From the NCBI GenBank assembly GCA_024278655.1, contig JAJRSV010000107.1, forward strand, positions 1 through 5,260: DNA of 5,260 nucleotides, read 5' to 3'. This document shows positions 1 to 5,260 of this stretch, one piece after another. This stretch comes from Bacteroidota bacterium (GTDB taxonomy: Bacteria > Bacteroidota > Ignavibacteria > Ignavibacteriales > Ignavibacteriaceae). The notes under the pieces were generated by a model. It did not search any database. It saw only the letters and a list, made by a program, of their open reading frames with translations, and had not been told where the DNA came from. How positions within the stretch are numbered: position 1 is the first letter of the stretch; each line of letters begins with the position of its first letter. The position numbers and the translations under genes are program-made.

Positions 1-112
1 CATAACAGGATATTAATTATAAGTTACTAAGCAAAAAATGAAAAAGTTGTAACGTGACCACCCGAAATTGAAAGAAGGTACGGGAATTCATCTTTCCGGT
101 TAACACTATAGC

Positions 113-664
113 TCAGGACAAATACTTTCCTTTAAGCTCTTTTAATCTGTTAAGAAGATCGTTGTAAGTTTCCGTAGCGATATTTTCCTGCACAACATTG
201 AACTCTCCGAGCAATTCATTCTGCTTCTCTTCGGAAAGATGCATATCAGCCATCGGGTAAAGAATGTTATCTTCTTTGTAAATATGGTTTGATAAAAGGG
301 ATGCATAATTTCTTGCGTTCTCAATTATCTTTGCGGAAGCATCTTTATTTCCGTTTCCGTAATCTTCAATAGCTTCGCTCATTCCTTTAACAAAGTTTCT
401 GCCCATATCGTGTTCCATCAGCATAACGCCGACAGGTCCGCCTTCTTTAGGTATTCCGGCATCAACCATTGCGGTAAAGAGCAGGTCTTCTTCTTTTCCA
501 TGATGAAATTTATCTGCAAAAACTTTAATGAACTCAACTATGTTATTTAAGTCATCGGTGCTTACCTGTTCGCCGCCTTCAAGTTTCTTGCAAACGGCTT
601 CCATTACCTGCAGCATTTCTTCAATTGATCTGTGTTCCTGTTTTAGATATTCTGTTGGTGTCAT
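113..664 (-). CDS. Hemerythrin-like (HHE domain) protein
   Basis: The 183-residue protein looks like a cytosolic four-helix hemerythrin domain that binds a non-heme di-iron centre. Visible ligand candidates are H11 (QEHRSIEE), H54/H55 with E58/E59 (FHHGKEED), H85 (MEHD), and H127 with E131/D132 (NHIYKEDNILYP). Their order and spacing match bacterial hemerythrin-like proteins. No signal peptide or membrane segment is seen, and a charged, helical tail (about 143-183) follows the last ligand. The family handles O2, NO or iron, in roles such as sensing, storage or repair of damaged iron centres; which applies here cannot be told from sequence. The start ATG at 664 is preceded by a weak AAAGG about ten bases upstream. 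The gene is probably its own transcription unit, separated from the toxin-antitoxin region by a 202-bp repeat-bearing spacer. The fold and metal site are well supported; the physiological role is inference. Confidence 0.9.
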   Translation of the reverse strand: MTPTEYLKQEHRSIEEMLQVMEAVCKKLEGGEQVSTDDLNNIVEFIKVFADKFHHGKEEDLLFTAMVDAGIPKEGGPVGVMLMEHDMGRNFVKGMSEAIEDYGNGNKDASAKIIENARNYASLLSNHIYKEDNILYPMADMHLSEEKQNELLGEFNVVQENIATETYNDLLNRLKELKGKYLS

Positions 665-732
665 AGATTTTTAACCTTTTAATGTTTTTAGTTTAGTTCG
701 TGAATTAGACATTTGTTTAGTGTTCTTTTTAA

Positions 733-748
733 AACCGTTAAAACGGTT
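733..748. repeat. 16-bp perfect palindrome upstream of the hemerythrin gene
   Basis: AACCGTT-AA-AACGGTT is a perfect inverted repeat with 7-bp arms and a 2-bp centre, ending about 69 bp upstream of the hemerythrin start codon. The position suits an operator for a dimeric regulator, but I do not recognise the motif. It has the same design as the palindrome at 778-797 (arms closing around a TTAAAA core), so it may instead be a diverged repeat. On neither strand does it have a clear T-run that would make it a convincing terminator. Confidence 0.5.
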
Positions 749-777
749 AACTATTATTTGCGCATATGGTTTTAATT

Positions 778-841
778 CCCACGATTAAAATCGTGGGTTT
801 CTTTCTATCTTTCATTTTCACACAGTCTCTGAAACCGTGGG
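778..841. repeat. Paired REP-like hairpins (BIME-like element)
   Basis: Two hairpins lie close together. The first, 778-797, is the perfect palindrome CCCACGATTAAAATCGTGGG with 9-bp arms. The second, 821-839, pairs CACAGT with ACCGTG (one G-T wobble) around a 7-base loop. Their right arms are related: AAAATCGTGGG at 787-797 and GAAACCGTGGG at 831-841. Two similar hairpins in direct orientation in a non-coding spacer resemble REP/BIME sequences, which are mobilised by REP-associated Y1 (IS200-like) transposases; from memory, CCCACG...CGTGGG cores are common near such genes in Bacteroidota-like genomes. No transposase gene is present. The first hairpin is followed on the plus strand by TTTCTTTCT, so it could also act as a terminator, although no plus-strand gene reads into it. 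Confidence 0.55.
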
Positions 842-866
842 CTGCCGAAAAAATATGTTGATTGTT

Positions 867-1070
867 TTATTGTTTAATCAAATGTGATTTTAGGAACTTA
901 TCAGTGTTAATAAATTTACCAGTTCTGCCTTGCTTAATCGCTTGTGCAAGTCCCAAATCTTCTACTTGTTCTTTTGATAAAATTTTAACTTTTACACCTA
1001 TTCTTTTTGCAATTGCAGTTAATAGTTGTAAATCTTTCTTTGAATTTGTCGTTAATAAAATGCTTTTCAT
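867..1070 (-). CDS. Small antitoxin-like protein, no cognate toxin seen
   Basis: This 67-residue basic protein begins MKSILLTTNSKKDLQLL, then has an Ile/Val/Lys-rich stretch (KRIGVKVKILSKEQ, 22-35), a DLGLAQAIKQGRTG segment (38-51) and a helical Lys-rich end. The pattern resembles short antitoxin-like proteins of Bacteroidota-type genomes that usually precede a RelE/ParE-type toxin: an N-terminal strand, a helix containing LLTAIAKRIG, then an acidic-to-GL motif. The family call is from memory and moderate. It starts 28 bp after the MazF-like stop on the same strand, so it may be the third gene of that operon; no Shine-Dalgarno site is visible at the ATG. No toxin follows, because the next 202 bp hold only palindromes. 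It could be an orphan antitoxin, an accessory regulator of the MazF module, or a remnant. No transmembrane segment or signal peptide is seen. Confidence 0.6.
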   Translation of the reverse strand: MKSILLTTNSKKDLQLLTAIAKRIGVKVKILSKEQVEDLGLAQAIKQGRTGKFINTDKFLKSHLIKQ

Positions 1071-1098
1071 AATTGTAAAATAATTTTGTAGCTATAAA

Positions 1099-1446
1099 TC
1101 AATCCGAATCAATTGACAGAACTTTTGAAAGACCTGTTTTTATTTCAGCCATTACTGTTTCAGATACAATTCCAATCTTTCGAACAAATCTTTTTTGTGA
1201 TAAAGAACGAACCTGGAAACAGTCTGCAGCAGAAGTTTTATTAAGTCCATTTTTAGAAGTAGGATCAATCTTAACCATCCAGGGAGCTAATTCATACTTA
1301 TCTTTCCAATCTGTTATTGGGACAATTATTTTTAACGGTAATTTCCCAAGCAGATTATCACTGATGACTATTGCTGGTCTGGTTTTTTTAATTTCCGCTC
1401 CAATAGTTGGATCTAAATTTATCAACCAAACTTCACTTTGCTTCAT
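1099..1446 (-). CDS. mazF: MazF/PemK-type mRNA interferase toxin
   Basis: The 115-residue protein is an intact type II toxin of the MazF/PemK (CcdB-fold) family, whose members are cytosolic endoribonucleases that cut mRNA at short sequence motifs. The N-terminus, SEVWLINLDPTIGAEIKKTRP, is the family signature. R23 (KKTRPAIVIS) and T45 (IVPITDW) sit where the catalytic Arg and Thr of Bacillus MazF lie. The conserved late block CFQVRSLSQKRF (76-87) is also present. I chose the ATG at 1446 because it gives the usual family N-terminus and has GAAGAG four bases upstream; an ATG at 1458 and a TTG at 1464 would add four or six residues with poorer context. The start lies inside the antitoxin gene, giving a 14-bp overlap that implies translational coupling. 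No frameshift or lost catalytic residue is seen, so the toxin is probably active. Cleavage specificity cannot be read from sequence. Confidence 0.92.
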   Translation of the reverse strand: MKQSEVWLINLDPTIGAEIKKTRPAIVISDNLLGKLPLKIIVPITDWKDKYELAPWMVKIDPTSKNGLNKTSAADCFQVRSLSQKRFVRKIGIVSETVMAEIKTGLSKVLSIDSD

Positions 1447-1645
1447 AGAACTCTTCATAATCAAGTACAGTGAATGCTGTTAGTTCTTTATCAGTCTGGT
1501 ATTCCGGCAATAAGGAATCAACGGCTTTTTTAAATTGTTTTTTTTCTTCCTGTTCACGTATAGATTGAATTGCTTTCTCAATCACATAAATTCTTTTTGA
1601 AAGAGGTAACCTTTTTATTTCCTTAATTAATTCTTTCGTTGTCAT
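1433..1645 (-). CDS. Antitoxin of the MazF-like toxin
   Basis: This 70-residue protein is encoded directly upstream of, and overlapping, the MazF-like toxin, in the usual antitoxin-first order. Residues 1-30 (MTTKELIKEIKRLPLSKRIYVIEKAIQSIR) form amphipathic helices, followed by a charged linker (EQEEKKQFKKA). The acidic, aromatic C-terminus (ELTAFTVLDYEEFYEAK, 54-70) looks like the extended segment with which such antitoxins occupy the toxin's RNA-binding groove. I do not see a classic MazE AbrB-type domain; it resembles another small antitoxin type paired with MazF in Bacteroidota-like genomes (from memory). In type II systems the antitoxin neutralises the toxin and often represses its own promoter. 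The start ATG has a good AGAGGA six bases upstream. Only 26 bp separate it from the xdh stop, so it could be read through from xdh or from a promoter inside the xdh 3' end. Confidence 0.85.
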   Translation of the reverse strand: MTTKELIKEIKRLPLSKRIYVIEKAIQSIREQEEKKQFKKAVDSLLPEYQTDKELTAFTVLDYEEFYEAK

Positions 1646-1651
1646 TGCTAT

Positions 1652-1657
1652 TCCTCT
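1652..1657 (-). promoter_or_regulatory. Ribosome binding site of the antitoxin gene
   Basis: On the minus strand AGAGGA lies six bases before the antitoxin ATG. It is the clearest Shine-Dalgarno match in the window; the xdh, hemerythrin and 67-residue genes have weak or no matches. Stronger initiation of the antitoxin than of the overlapping toxin fits the excess of antitoxin that such modules need. Confidence 0.6.
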
Positions 1658-1671
1658 TCTTATGATATTAT

Positions 1672-4242
1672 TTATCGATTTTTATTGTGATTATTTCTCT
1701 TCTTTATCGGCAACCTGTAATACCTTGTACCGTCATACTGATAGAAAGCATTGGCAACTGCGGCGGCTGTTGGTACAAGTCCTATTTCGCCGACGCCTTT
1801 AACTCCGTAAGGTCCGTGCGGGTCGGGGACTTCAATTCCTATTACTTCCATATCGGGAGTTTCTTTTGCTCTTAATATTCCCATCTTACGTAAACGAGTG
1901 CTTTTCGGAACACCGTTTTCTAATTCCAAATCTTCAGTAAGTGCGTAACCCAAACCCATGTGTAGTGATCCTTCGATCTGTCCTTCGAACAAGCTTGGAT
2001 TGATAATTTTCCCCGCATCGTGAGCAGCGTAAACTTTTTCTATTTCGCCGTCATCGTTTAGTACAACTACCTGCGTTGCATAGCTGTATGAGTAATGAGT
2101 GATTATCTCGTCAACATCTGCACCCGGTTTTGTTGTCCAGTCGCAAACCCATTTGCCTTCGTAAACTTTACCAACCAATTCATCGAGTGATTTTGTTTTC
2201 AAATCTTCTTTCAGATTCTTTGCAGCGTTTGCAATCGAGTTACCAATGATTGATGTAGCTCTCGATGCGGTTGTCATTCCTGCCGGTGCCTCTTTCGATG
2301 TATCGACTCTCACTTCAACAATGTCCGGATCGATTCCCGTTTCCTCACACAAAAACTGAACAGCCATTGTGCTCACGCCCTGTCCCATTTCCGTCCAGCC
2401 GTGATGAACGATTACTTTTTCGGGAGATACGATTTCGATTTTTACTTTGCCTTCGTCGGGCATTCCGTTTCCGATGCCTGTGTTTTTTATTCCGCACGCA
2501 ATTCCTGCGTACTTTGCATTCTTGAAAATATCTTTTACTGCAAGCAGTGTTTGCCGCACACCGCTTCCTTTATGAATAACCTGTCCCGTTGCAGTAACGC
2601 CTCCTTCAACGAGTGCATTATCGTAACGGAACTGCCAGCGGTCGAATCCTCCTTTTTCACACAACTCATCGATGCAGCTTTCAACGGCAAACGTAACCTG
2701 GTTAACTCCGAAGCCGCGCATAGCACCGCACGGAAGATTGTTTGTATAAACCGCTTTGCTTATTATATCAACATTGGGAATGTGATAAGGTCCCGTTGCA
2801 TGCCCTGCCGCACGTTCAAGCACTTTCATTCCTACCGAAGCGTAAGCGCCTGTGTCTCCAAGTATATCTGCTTTAAGAACAGTAAGTTTGCCTTCCTTGT
2901 CGCATCCGAGTGTGTATTTCATTCGCATCGGGTGACGTTTGGGATGCATTATAATCGACTCATCGCGGGTAAGTAAAATTTTAACCGGCTTTTGCAGAAT
3001 ATAAGCTGCAACTGCTGCGTGTCCCTGCACCGACATATCTTCTTTCCCGCCGAACCCACCGCCGTTCGGTACCTGTATTACTCTCACTTTTTCTTTAGGA
3101 AGGTTTAGCAGTTTGCAAATCTGCTTTTGGTCTTCGTAAACTCCCTGTCCCTGAGAAAGAACTTCCACGCCGTCTTCCCACGGACGTGCAATTGAGCATT
3201 CGGGCTCAAGGTAACCGTGCTCAACTCTTTGAGTGTAGTATGTTCCGGTTGAAACATAAGCGGCTTCCTGCAATGCTTTTTCAACATCGCCGCGCTTTAC
3301 TTTCGTTTCTGAAAGCAGGTTGCCTTTCGGATGAATTTTTGGTGAAGATTCGGAAAGGGCTTCCTCGGGATCGGTAAGCGGTTCAAGAACTTCGTAATCT
3401 ACTTTAATTAATTTTACTGCTTCACGTGCAATCGATTCTGTTTCTGCTACTACGCAGGCGAGTACATCTCCAACATATCTTGTTTCCTCTCCCGGTTCGA
3501 TCATCAAAGGCCAGTCGTGAACTATCAATCCGGTAAACCTGTTGCCGGGAATATCTTTGGATGTTAATACTTTTATCACACCGTTTAACTTTTCCGCCTC
3601 GCCTGTATCGATTGCCAAAACTTTTGCACGCGGATGATCGCTGAACTTAAGTGCACCGTAAACCATTCCGGGCAGCTTCATATCAGCTACGAAAGGAGAC
3701 TGACCTAACACGAGCTTATCCGCATCGTACTTCGGATGACGCTTGCCAATCTTCCCGTCTGTTTCGGGTTTCGGAATTTCTTTTAAGTCTCTTATTGCTT
3801 CGGCTGCGTAAAGAATTGAATCGATTATTTTTTTGTAGCCGGTGCAGCGGCAGAGATTTGGTGTTACCGCCTTTTCAACTTCTTCTCTTGTAGGATTAGG
3901 ATTCTTATCTAACAGCACTTTCGATTGCATTACGAATCCCGGAATGCAAAAACCGCACTGCACGCCGCTCTTTGCTACAAATGCATTTGCAAAAACCCGC
4001 TGCTTGTATTCTCCAATTCCTTCGATTGTAACAACAGAACCGTTTTCAACTTTCTTCATCGGAATAACACAGGAGAGAACAGCTTTGCCGTTAAGCTCAA
4101 CCGTGCATGCACCGCAAGCTGCCTGCGGCGAGCATCCGTCTTTCGGCGAAAGTATTCCTTCATTCTCACGCAAATAATTAAGCAGCGATAATTCAGGATC
4201 GCCGTCGTATGTTTTTGTTATTCCGTTAAGTGTAAATTGCAT
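1672..4242 (-). CDS. xdh: Selenium-dependent xanthine dehydrogenase (Mo hydroxylase, FeS and Mo domains fused)
   Basis: The 856-residue cytosolic enzyme probably hydroxylates xanthine or a related purine at a molybdopterin centre. A plant-type [2Fe-2S] domain (1-75) has C37, C43, C46 and C58. A helical [2Fe-2S] domain (80-155) has C96, C99, C131 and C133 (QCGFC, CRCTGY). A hammerhead domain (about 175-290) and the Mo-cofactor region follow: QGQGVYEDQ (365), GGGFGGKE (394-401), AMRGFG (507-512), TEMGQG (617-622) and GVGEIG (816-821), with E819 as the catalytic Glu. E401 and R509 align with substrate-binding E802 and R880 of bovine xanthine oxidase. There is no FAD domain, so a partner must carry electrons away. 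The length and intact Cys sets fit the selenium-dependent XDH family (TIGR03311) rather than E. coli XdhD, whose Cys sites are lost. Selenium would be in the cofactor, not as selenocysteine. ygfK upstream supports the call. Exact substrate is inferred. The start has only a weak AAAAAGAA site. Confidence 0.88.
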   Translation of the reverse strand: MQFTLNGITKTYDGDPELSLLNYLRENEGILSPKDGCSPQAACGACTVELNGKAVLSCVIPMKKVENGSVVTIEGIGEYKQRVFANAFVAKSGVQCGFCIPGFVMQSKVLLDKNPNPTREEVEKAVTPNLCRCTGYKKIIDSILYAAEAIRDLKEIPKPETDGKIGKRHPKYDADKLVLGQSPFVADMKLPGMVYGALKFSDHPRAKVLAIDTGEAEKLNGVIKVLTSKDIPGNRFTGLIVHDWPLMIEPGEETRYVGDVLACVVAETESIAREAVKLIKVDYEVLEPLTDPEEALSESSPKIHPKGNLLSETKVKRGDVEKALQEAAYVSTGTYYTQRVEHGYLEPECSIARPWEDGVEVLSQGQGVYEDQKQICKLLNLPKEKVRVIQVPNGGGFGGKEDMSVQGHAAVAAYILQKPVKILLTRDESIIMHPKRHPMRMKYTLGCDKEGKLTVLKADILGDTGAYASVGMKVLERAAGHATGPYHIPNVDIISKAVYTNNLPCGAMRGFGVNQVTFAVESCIDELCEKGGFDRWQFRYDNALVEGGVTATGQVIHKGSGVRQTLLAVKDIFKNAKYAGIACGIKNTGIGNGMPDEGKVKIEIVSPEKVIVHHGWTEMGQGVSTMAVQFLCEETGIDPDIVEVRVDTSKEAPAGMTTASRATSIIGNSIANAAKNLKEDLKTKSLDELVGKVYEGKWVCDWTTKPGADVDEIITHYSYSYATQVVVLNDDGEIEKVYAAHDAGKIINPSLFEGQIEGSLHMGLGYALTEDLELENGVPKSTRLRKMGILRAKETPDMEVIGIEVPDPHGPYGVKGVGEIGLVPTAAAVANAFYQYDGTRYYRLPIKKRNNHNKNR

Positions 4243-4323
4243 AATTCTTTTTGTAATATTGATTCGCTTCTTCTTTTAATATTTTTTTATGATTAGTAAA
4301 TGTTTTATATATTCTTTGTGAAC

Positions 4324-4420
4324 ATTTGTGCCTTCGCGTCTTTGTGGCAGATTTATTATTCATTCTATTAGTAAAGCTTTTGATTGCTACCAAGACACAA
4401 AGACTCCAAGCAACACGAAG
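4324..4420. repeat. Inverted intergenic repeat with GTCTTTGTG core
   Basis: The spacer between ygfK and xdh carries GTCTTTGTG at 4338-4346 and its exact reverse complement CACAAAGAC at 4396-4404, 49 bp apart. Similarity extends outward imperfectly: GTGCCTTCGC precedes the left core, and the right core is followed by a stretch whose complement reads GTGTTGCTTGG. The middle is AT-rich. Motifs of the TTCGTGTCTTTGTGG type recur between genes in many environmental bacteria (from memory), so this may be a MITE-like or other dispersed repeat. Folded as RNA it would form a long, imperfect stem just after the ygfK stop, so it could also affect termination or mRNA stability between ygfK and xdh. Confidence 0.5.
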
Positions 4421-4444
4421 AAAATTATTCTCTTACAATTTCTG

Positions 4445-5260
4445 TCAAGTTTTAAATATAGAAAAATCCTTCAGGTTCTTCAGAAGAAAACACATCTCTG
4501 CTGCTTTGCCGAAATTTATTTCGTGAACCGAACCGGATTTAAATTCAACATTCAAAAGAGAAAAATCATCAGCATTAAATTTAGCAACAACTTCATCAGA
4601 TTCATAAGTCAAAAATTTATCGGATAAAGATAACAATTCTATCTTTCCGCCGCTCTTAAATTTTAATGTATTATCGAAAAGATAATATCCAACCTCTTCG
4701 CTGTTAAAGCTTTCTTCGGTTAAGTAAAAGTGGGGTTTGGTTTTGTATGGTGCGCCGCTTGTGGGACAAAAAGTATCGCAATTGCCGCATTCATTACAAA
4801 AATCGCCGATGTTAAAAATCTGATTGCTCTGCTTAAAGCTTAACACATCAATTTTTTCAGTAACTATTTTATCCTCTTGTTTAATCGCTTTCCAAATCGG
4901 CACATCCATAGGTTCGGCAGTAAAGGTAACATTCGAAAAGTTGGGACAAACTCCCACGCAAATATTACAAACGTCATCGCAGAACAAACATCTGTCCGCT
5001 TCTTCCATTGCAGTTTTATCATCAAGCACAGGATGAACCAACTGGAAACTTTCCCGTTCGCTCAAAGGAATTTCGGGCAGCGGCACACCGAATTTTCTGT
5101 AAGATTGTTTACGCTGATATTCAACCGGGGAGAATTTAAGAGCATTTGCTCCGGCTTTTCTTTTATCATTTATGTTTGCCCGCTGAATAATCAACTGTGC
5201 AGCTTTCTTTCCGTCGCCCATTGCGTTGATGAGCGAATCGGCGCCGCGTATTGCATCACC
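4445..5260 (-). CDS. ygfK: YgfK-type protein (putative selenate reductase subunit), C-terminal part
   Basis: This is the last 271 residues of a protein whose start lies beyond the right edge; the frame is open to base 5260. It opens with GDAIRGADSLINAMGDGKKAA, the end of a GltD-like FAD/NAD(P)H oxidoreductase domain. Fragment residues 91-105 carry C-x2-C-x3-C-x2-C-x3-CP (RCLFCDDVCNICVGVCPNF), and 155-165 carry C-x2-C-x2-C-x3-CP (FCNECGNCDTFCP), implying two [4Fe-4S] clusters. A tail of about 105 residues without Cys-cluster motifs follows. This order matches YgfK (TIGR03315, about 1,000 residues), predicted to be a component of a cytosolic selenate reductase and usually encoded beside selenium-dependent Mo hydroxylases, as here with xdh downstream on the same strand. 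The reaction is a prediction; the domains equally suit moving electrons between NAD(P)H and the Mo enzyme. A glutamate synthase small subunit is less likely because of the extra ferredoxin motif and tail. Confidence 0.87.
   Translation of the reverse strand, partial: GDAIRGADSLINAMGDGKKAAQLIIQRANINDKRKAGANALKFSPVEYQRKQSYRKFGVPLPEIPLSERESFQLVHPVLDDKTAMEEADRCLFCDDVCNICVGVCPNFSNVTFTAEPMDVPIWKAIKQEDKIVTEKIDVLSFKQSNQIFNIGDFCNECGNCDTFCPTSGAPYKTKPHFYLTEESFNSEEVGYYLFDNTLKFKSGGKIELLSLSDKFLTYESDEVVAKFNADDFSLLNVEFKSGSVHEINFGKAAEMCFLLKNLKDFSIFKT

Noticed and set aside
61..84. CCCG...CGGG inverted repeat as a terminator for the hemerythrin gene
   Set aside because: Only 4-bp arms with a 16-base loop and no T-run in the direction of transcription; too weak to call.
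862..1083. Plus-strand ORF of 73 codons opposite the small antitoxin-like gene
   Set aside because: It covers the minus-strand 67-residue gene almost completely, and its Cys/Phe/Leu-rich product looks like an antisense shadow. The minus-strand frame has the antitoxin-like pattern and suits the operon.
1099..1464. Longer MazF-like start at TTG 1464 or ATG 1458
   Set aside because: These add four to six residues not expected in the family and lack a well-placed ribosome binding site, while ATG 1446 has GAAGAG four bases upstream.
2401..2976. Plus-strand ORF of 191 codons inside xdh
   Set aside because: It lies wholly antisense to the well-supported Mo domain. The Cys/Phe/Ser-rich translation shows no recognisable motif, as expected for a shadow of a conserved gene.
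4292..4322. Possible xdh promoter on the minus strand (TTCACA, 17 bp, TTACTA)
   Set aside because: The match to a sigma-70 consensus is poor, in very AT-rich DNA where such matches arise by chance. If the host is Bacteroidota-like, that consensus may not even apply.
4326..4627. Plus-strand ORFs of 66 and 99 codons crossing the ygfK-xdh spacer
   Set aside because: They overlap each other, the inverted repeat and the antisense of the ygfK tail, and have no family features.
4445..5221. Treating the ATG at 5221 as the start of a complete 258-residue ferredoxin-like gene
   Set aside because: The frame stays open to the window edge, and the residues upstream (GDAIRGADSLINA) complete a typical GltD-like domain end, so the gene is cut by the window and the ATG is internal.

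Overview
The window is AT-rich bacterial DNA in which every supported gene lies on the minus strand, so it reads from right to left. No rRNA, tRNA or other taxonomic marker is present. Gene families, weak or absent Shine-Dalgarno sites at several starts, and the style of the intergenic repeats suggest the Bacteroidota/Ignavibacteriota (FCB) group. That placement is an impression, not a demonstration.

Right part (about 1672-5260): a selenium-linked molybdenum hydroxylase locus. The 3' part of a ygfK-type gene enters from the right edge. It encodes the end of a GltD-like flavin/pyridine-nucleotide domain, two ferredoxin-type Cys motifs and a family-type tail. After a 202-bp spacer comes a complete 856-residue molybdenum hydroxylase with fused [2Fe-2S] and molybdopterin domains and no FAD domain, which best fits the selenium-dependent xanthine dehydrogenase family. 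These two families typically occur together. The likely job is purine (xanthine) hydroxylation with a selenium-containing Mo cofactor. YgfK would be either the proposed selenate reductase component or an electron-transfer partner. The FAD subunit and the selenium-insertion genes expected for this system are not in the window.

Middle (about 867-1645): a toxin-antitoxin cassette begins 26 bp after the xdh stop. A 70-residue antitoxin overlaps a MazF/PemK-type mRNA interferase. A 67-residue antitoxin-like protein with no recognisable toxin follows.

Left part (1-866): a hemerythrin-like protein with a near-complete set of His/Glu/Asp iron ligands. The 202-bp spacer upstream of it holds a 16-bp palindrome and two REP-like hairpins. 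A second repeat, an inverted repeat built on a GTCTTTGTG core, lies between ygfK and xdh. Nothing recognisable was seen in bases 1-112.

No wholly new system is evident. The points most worth following are the ygfK-xdh pair, the three-gene toxin-antitoxin-like cluster directly behind it, and the two kinds of intergenic repeat.
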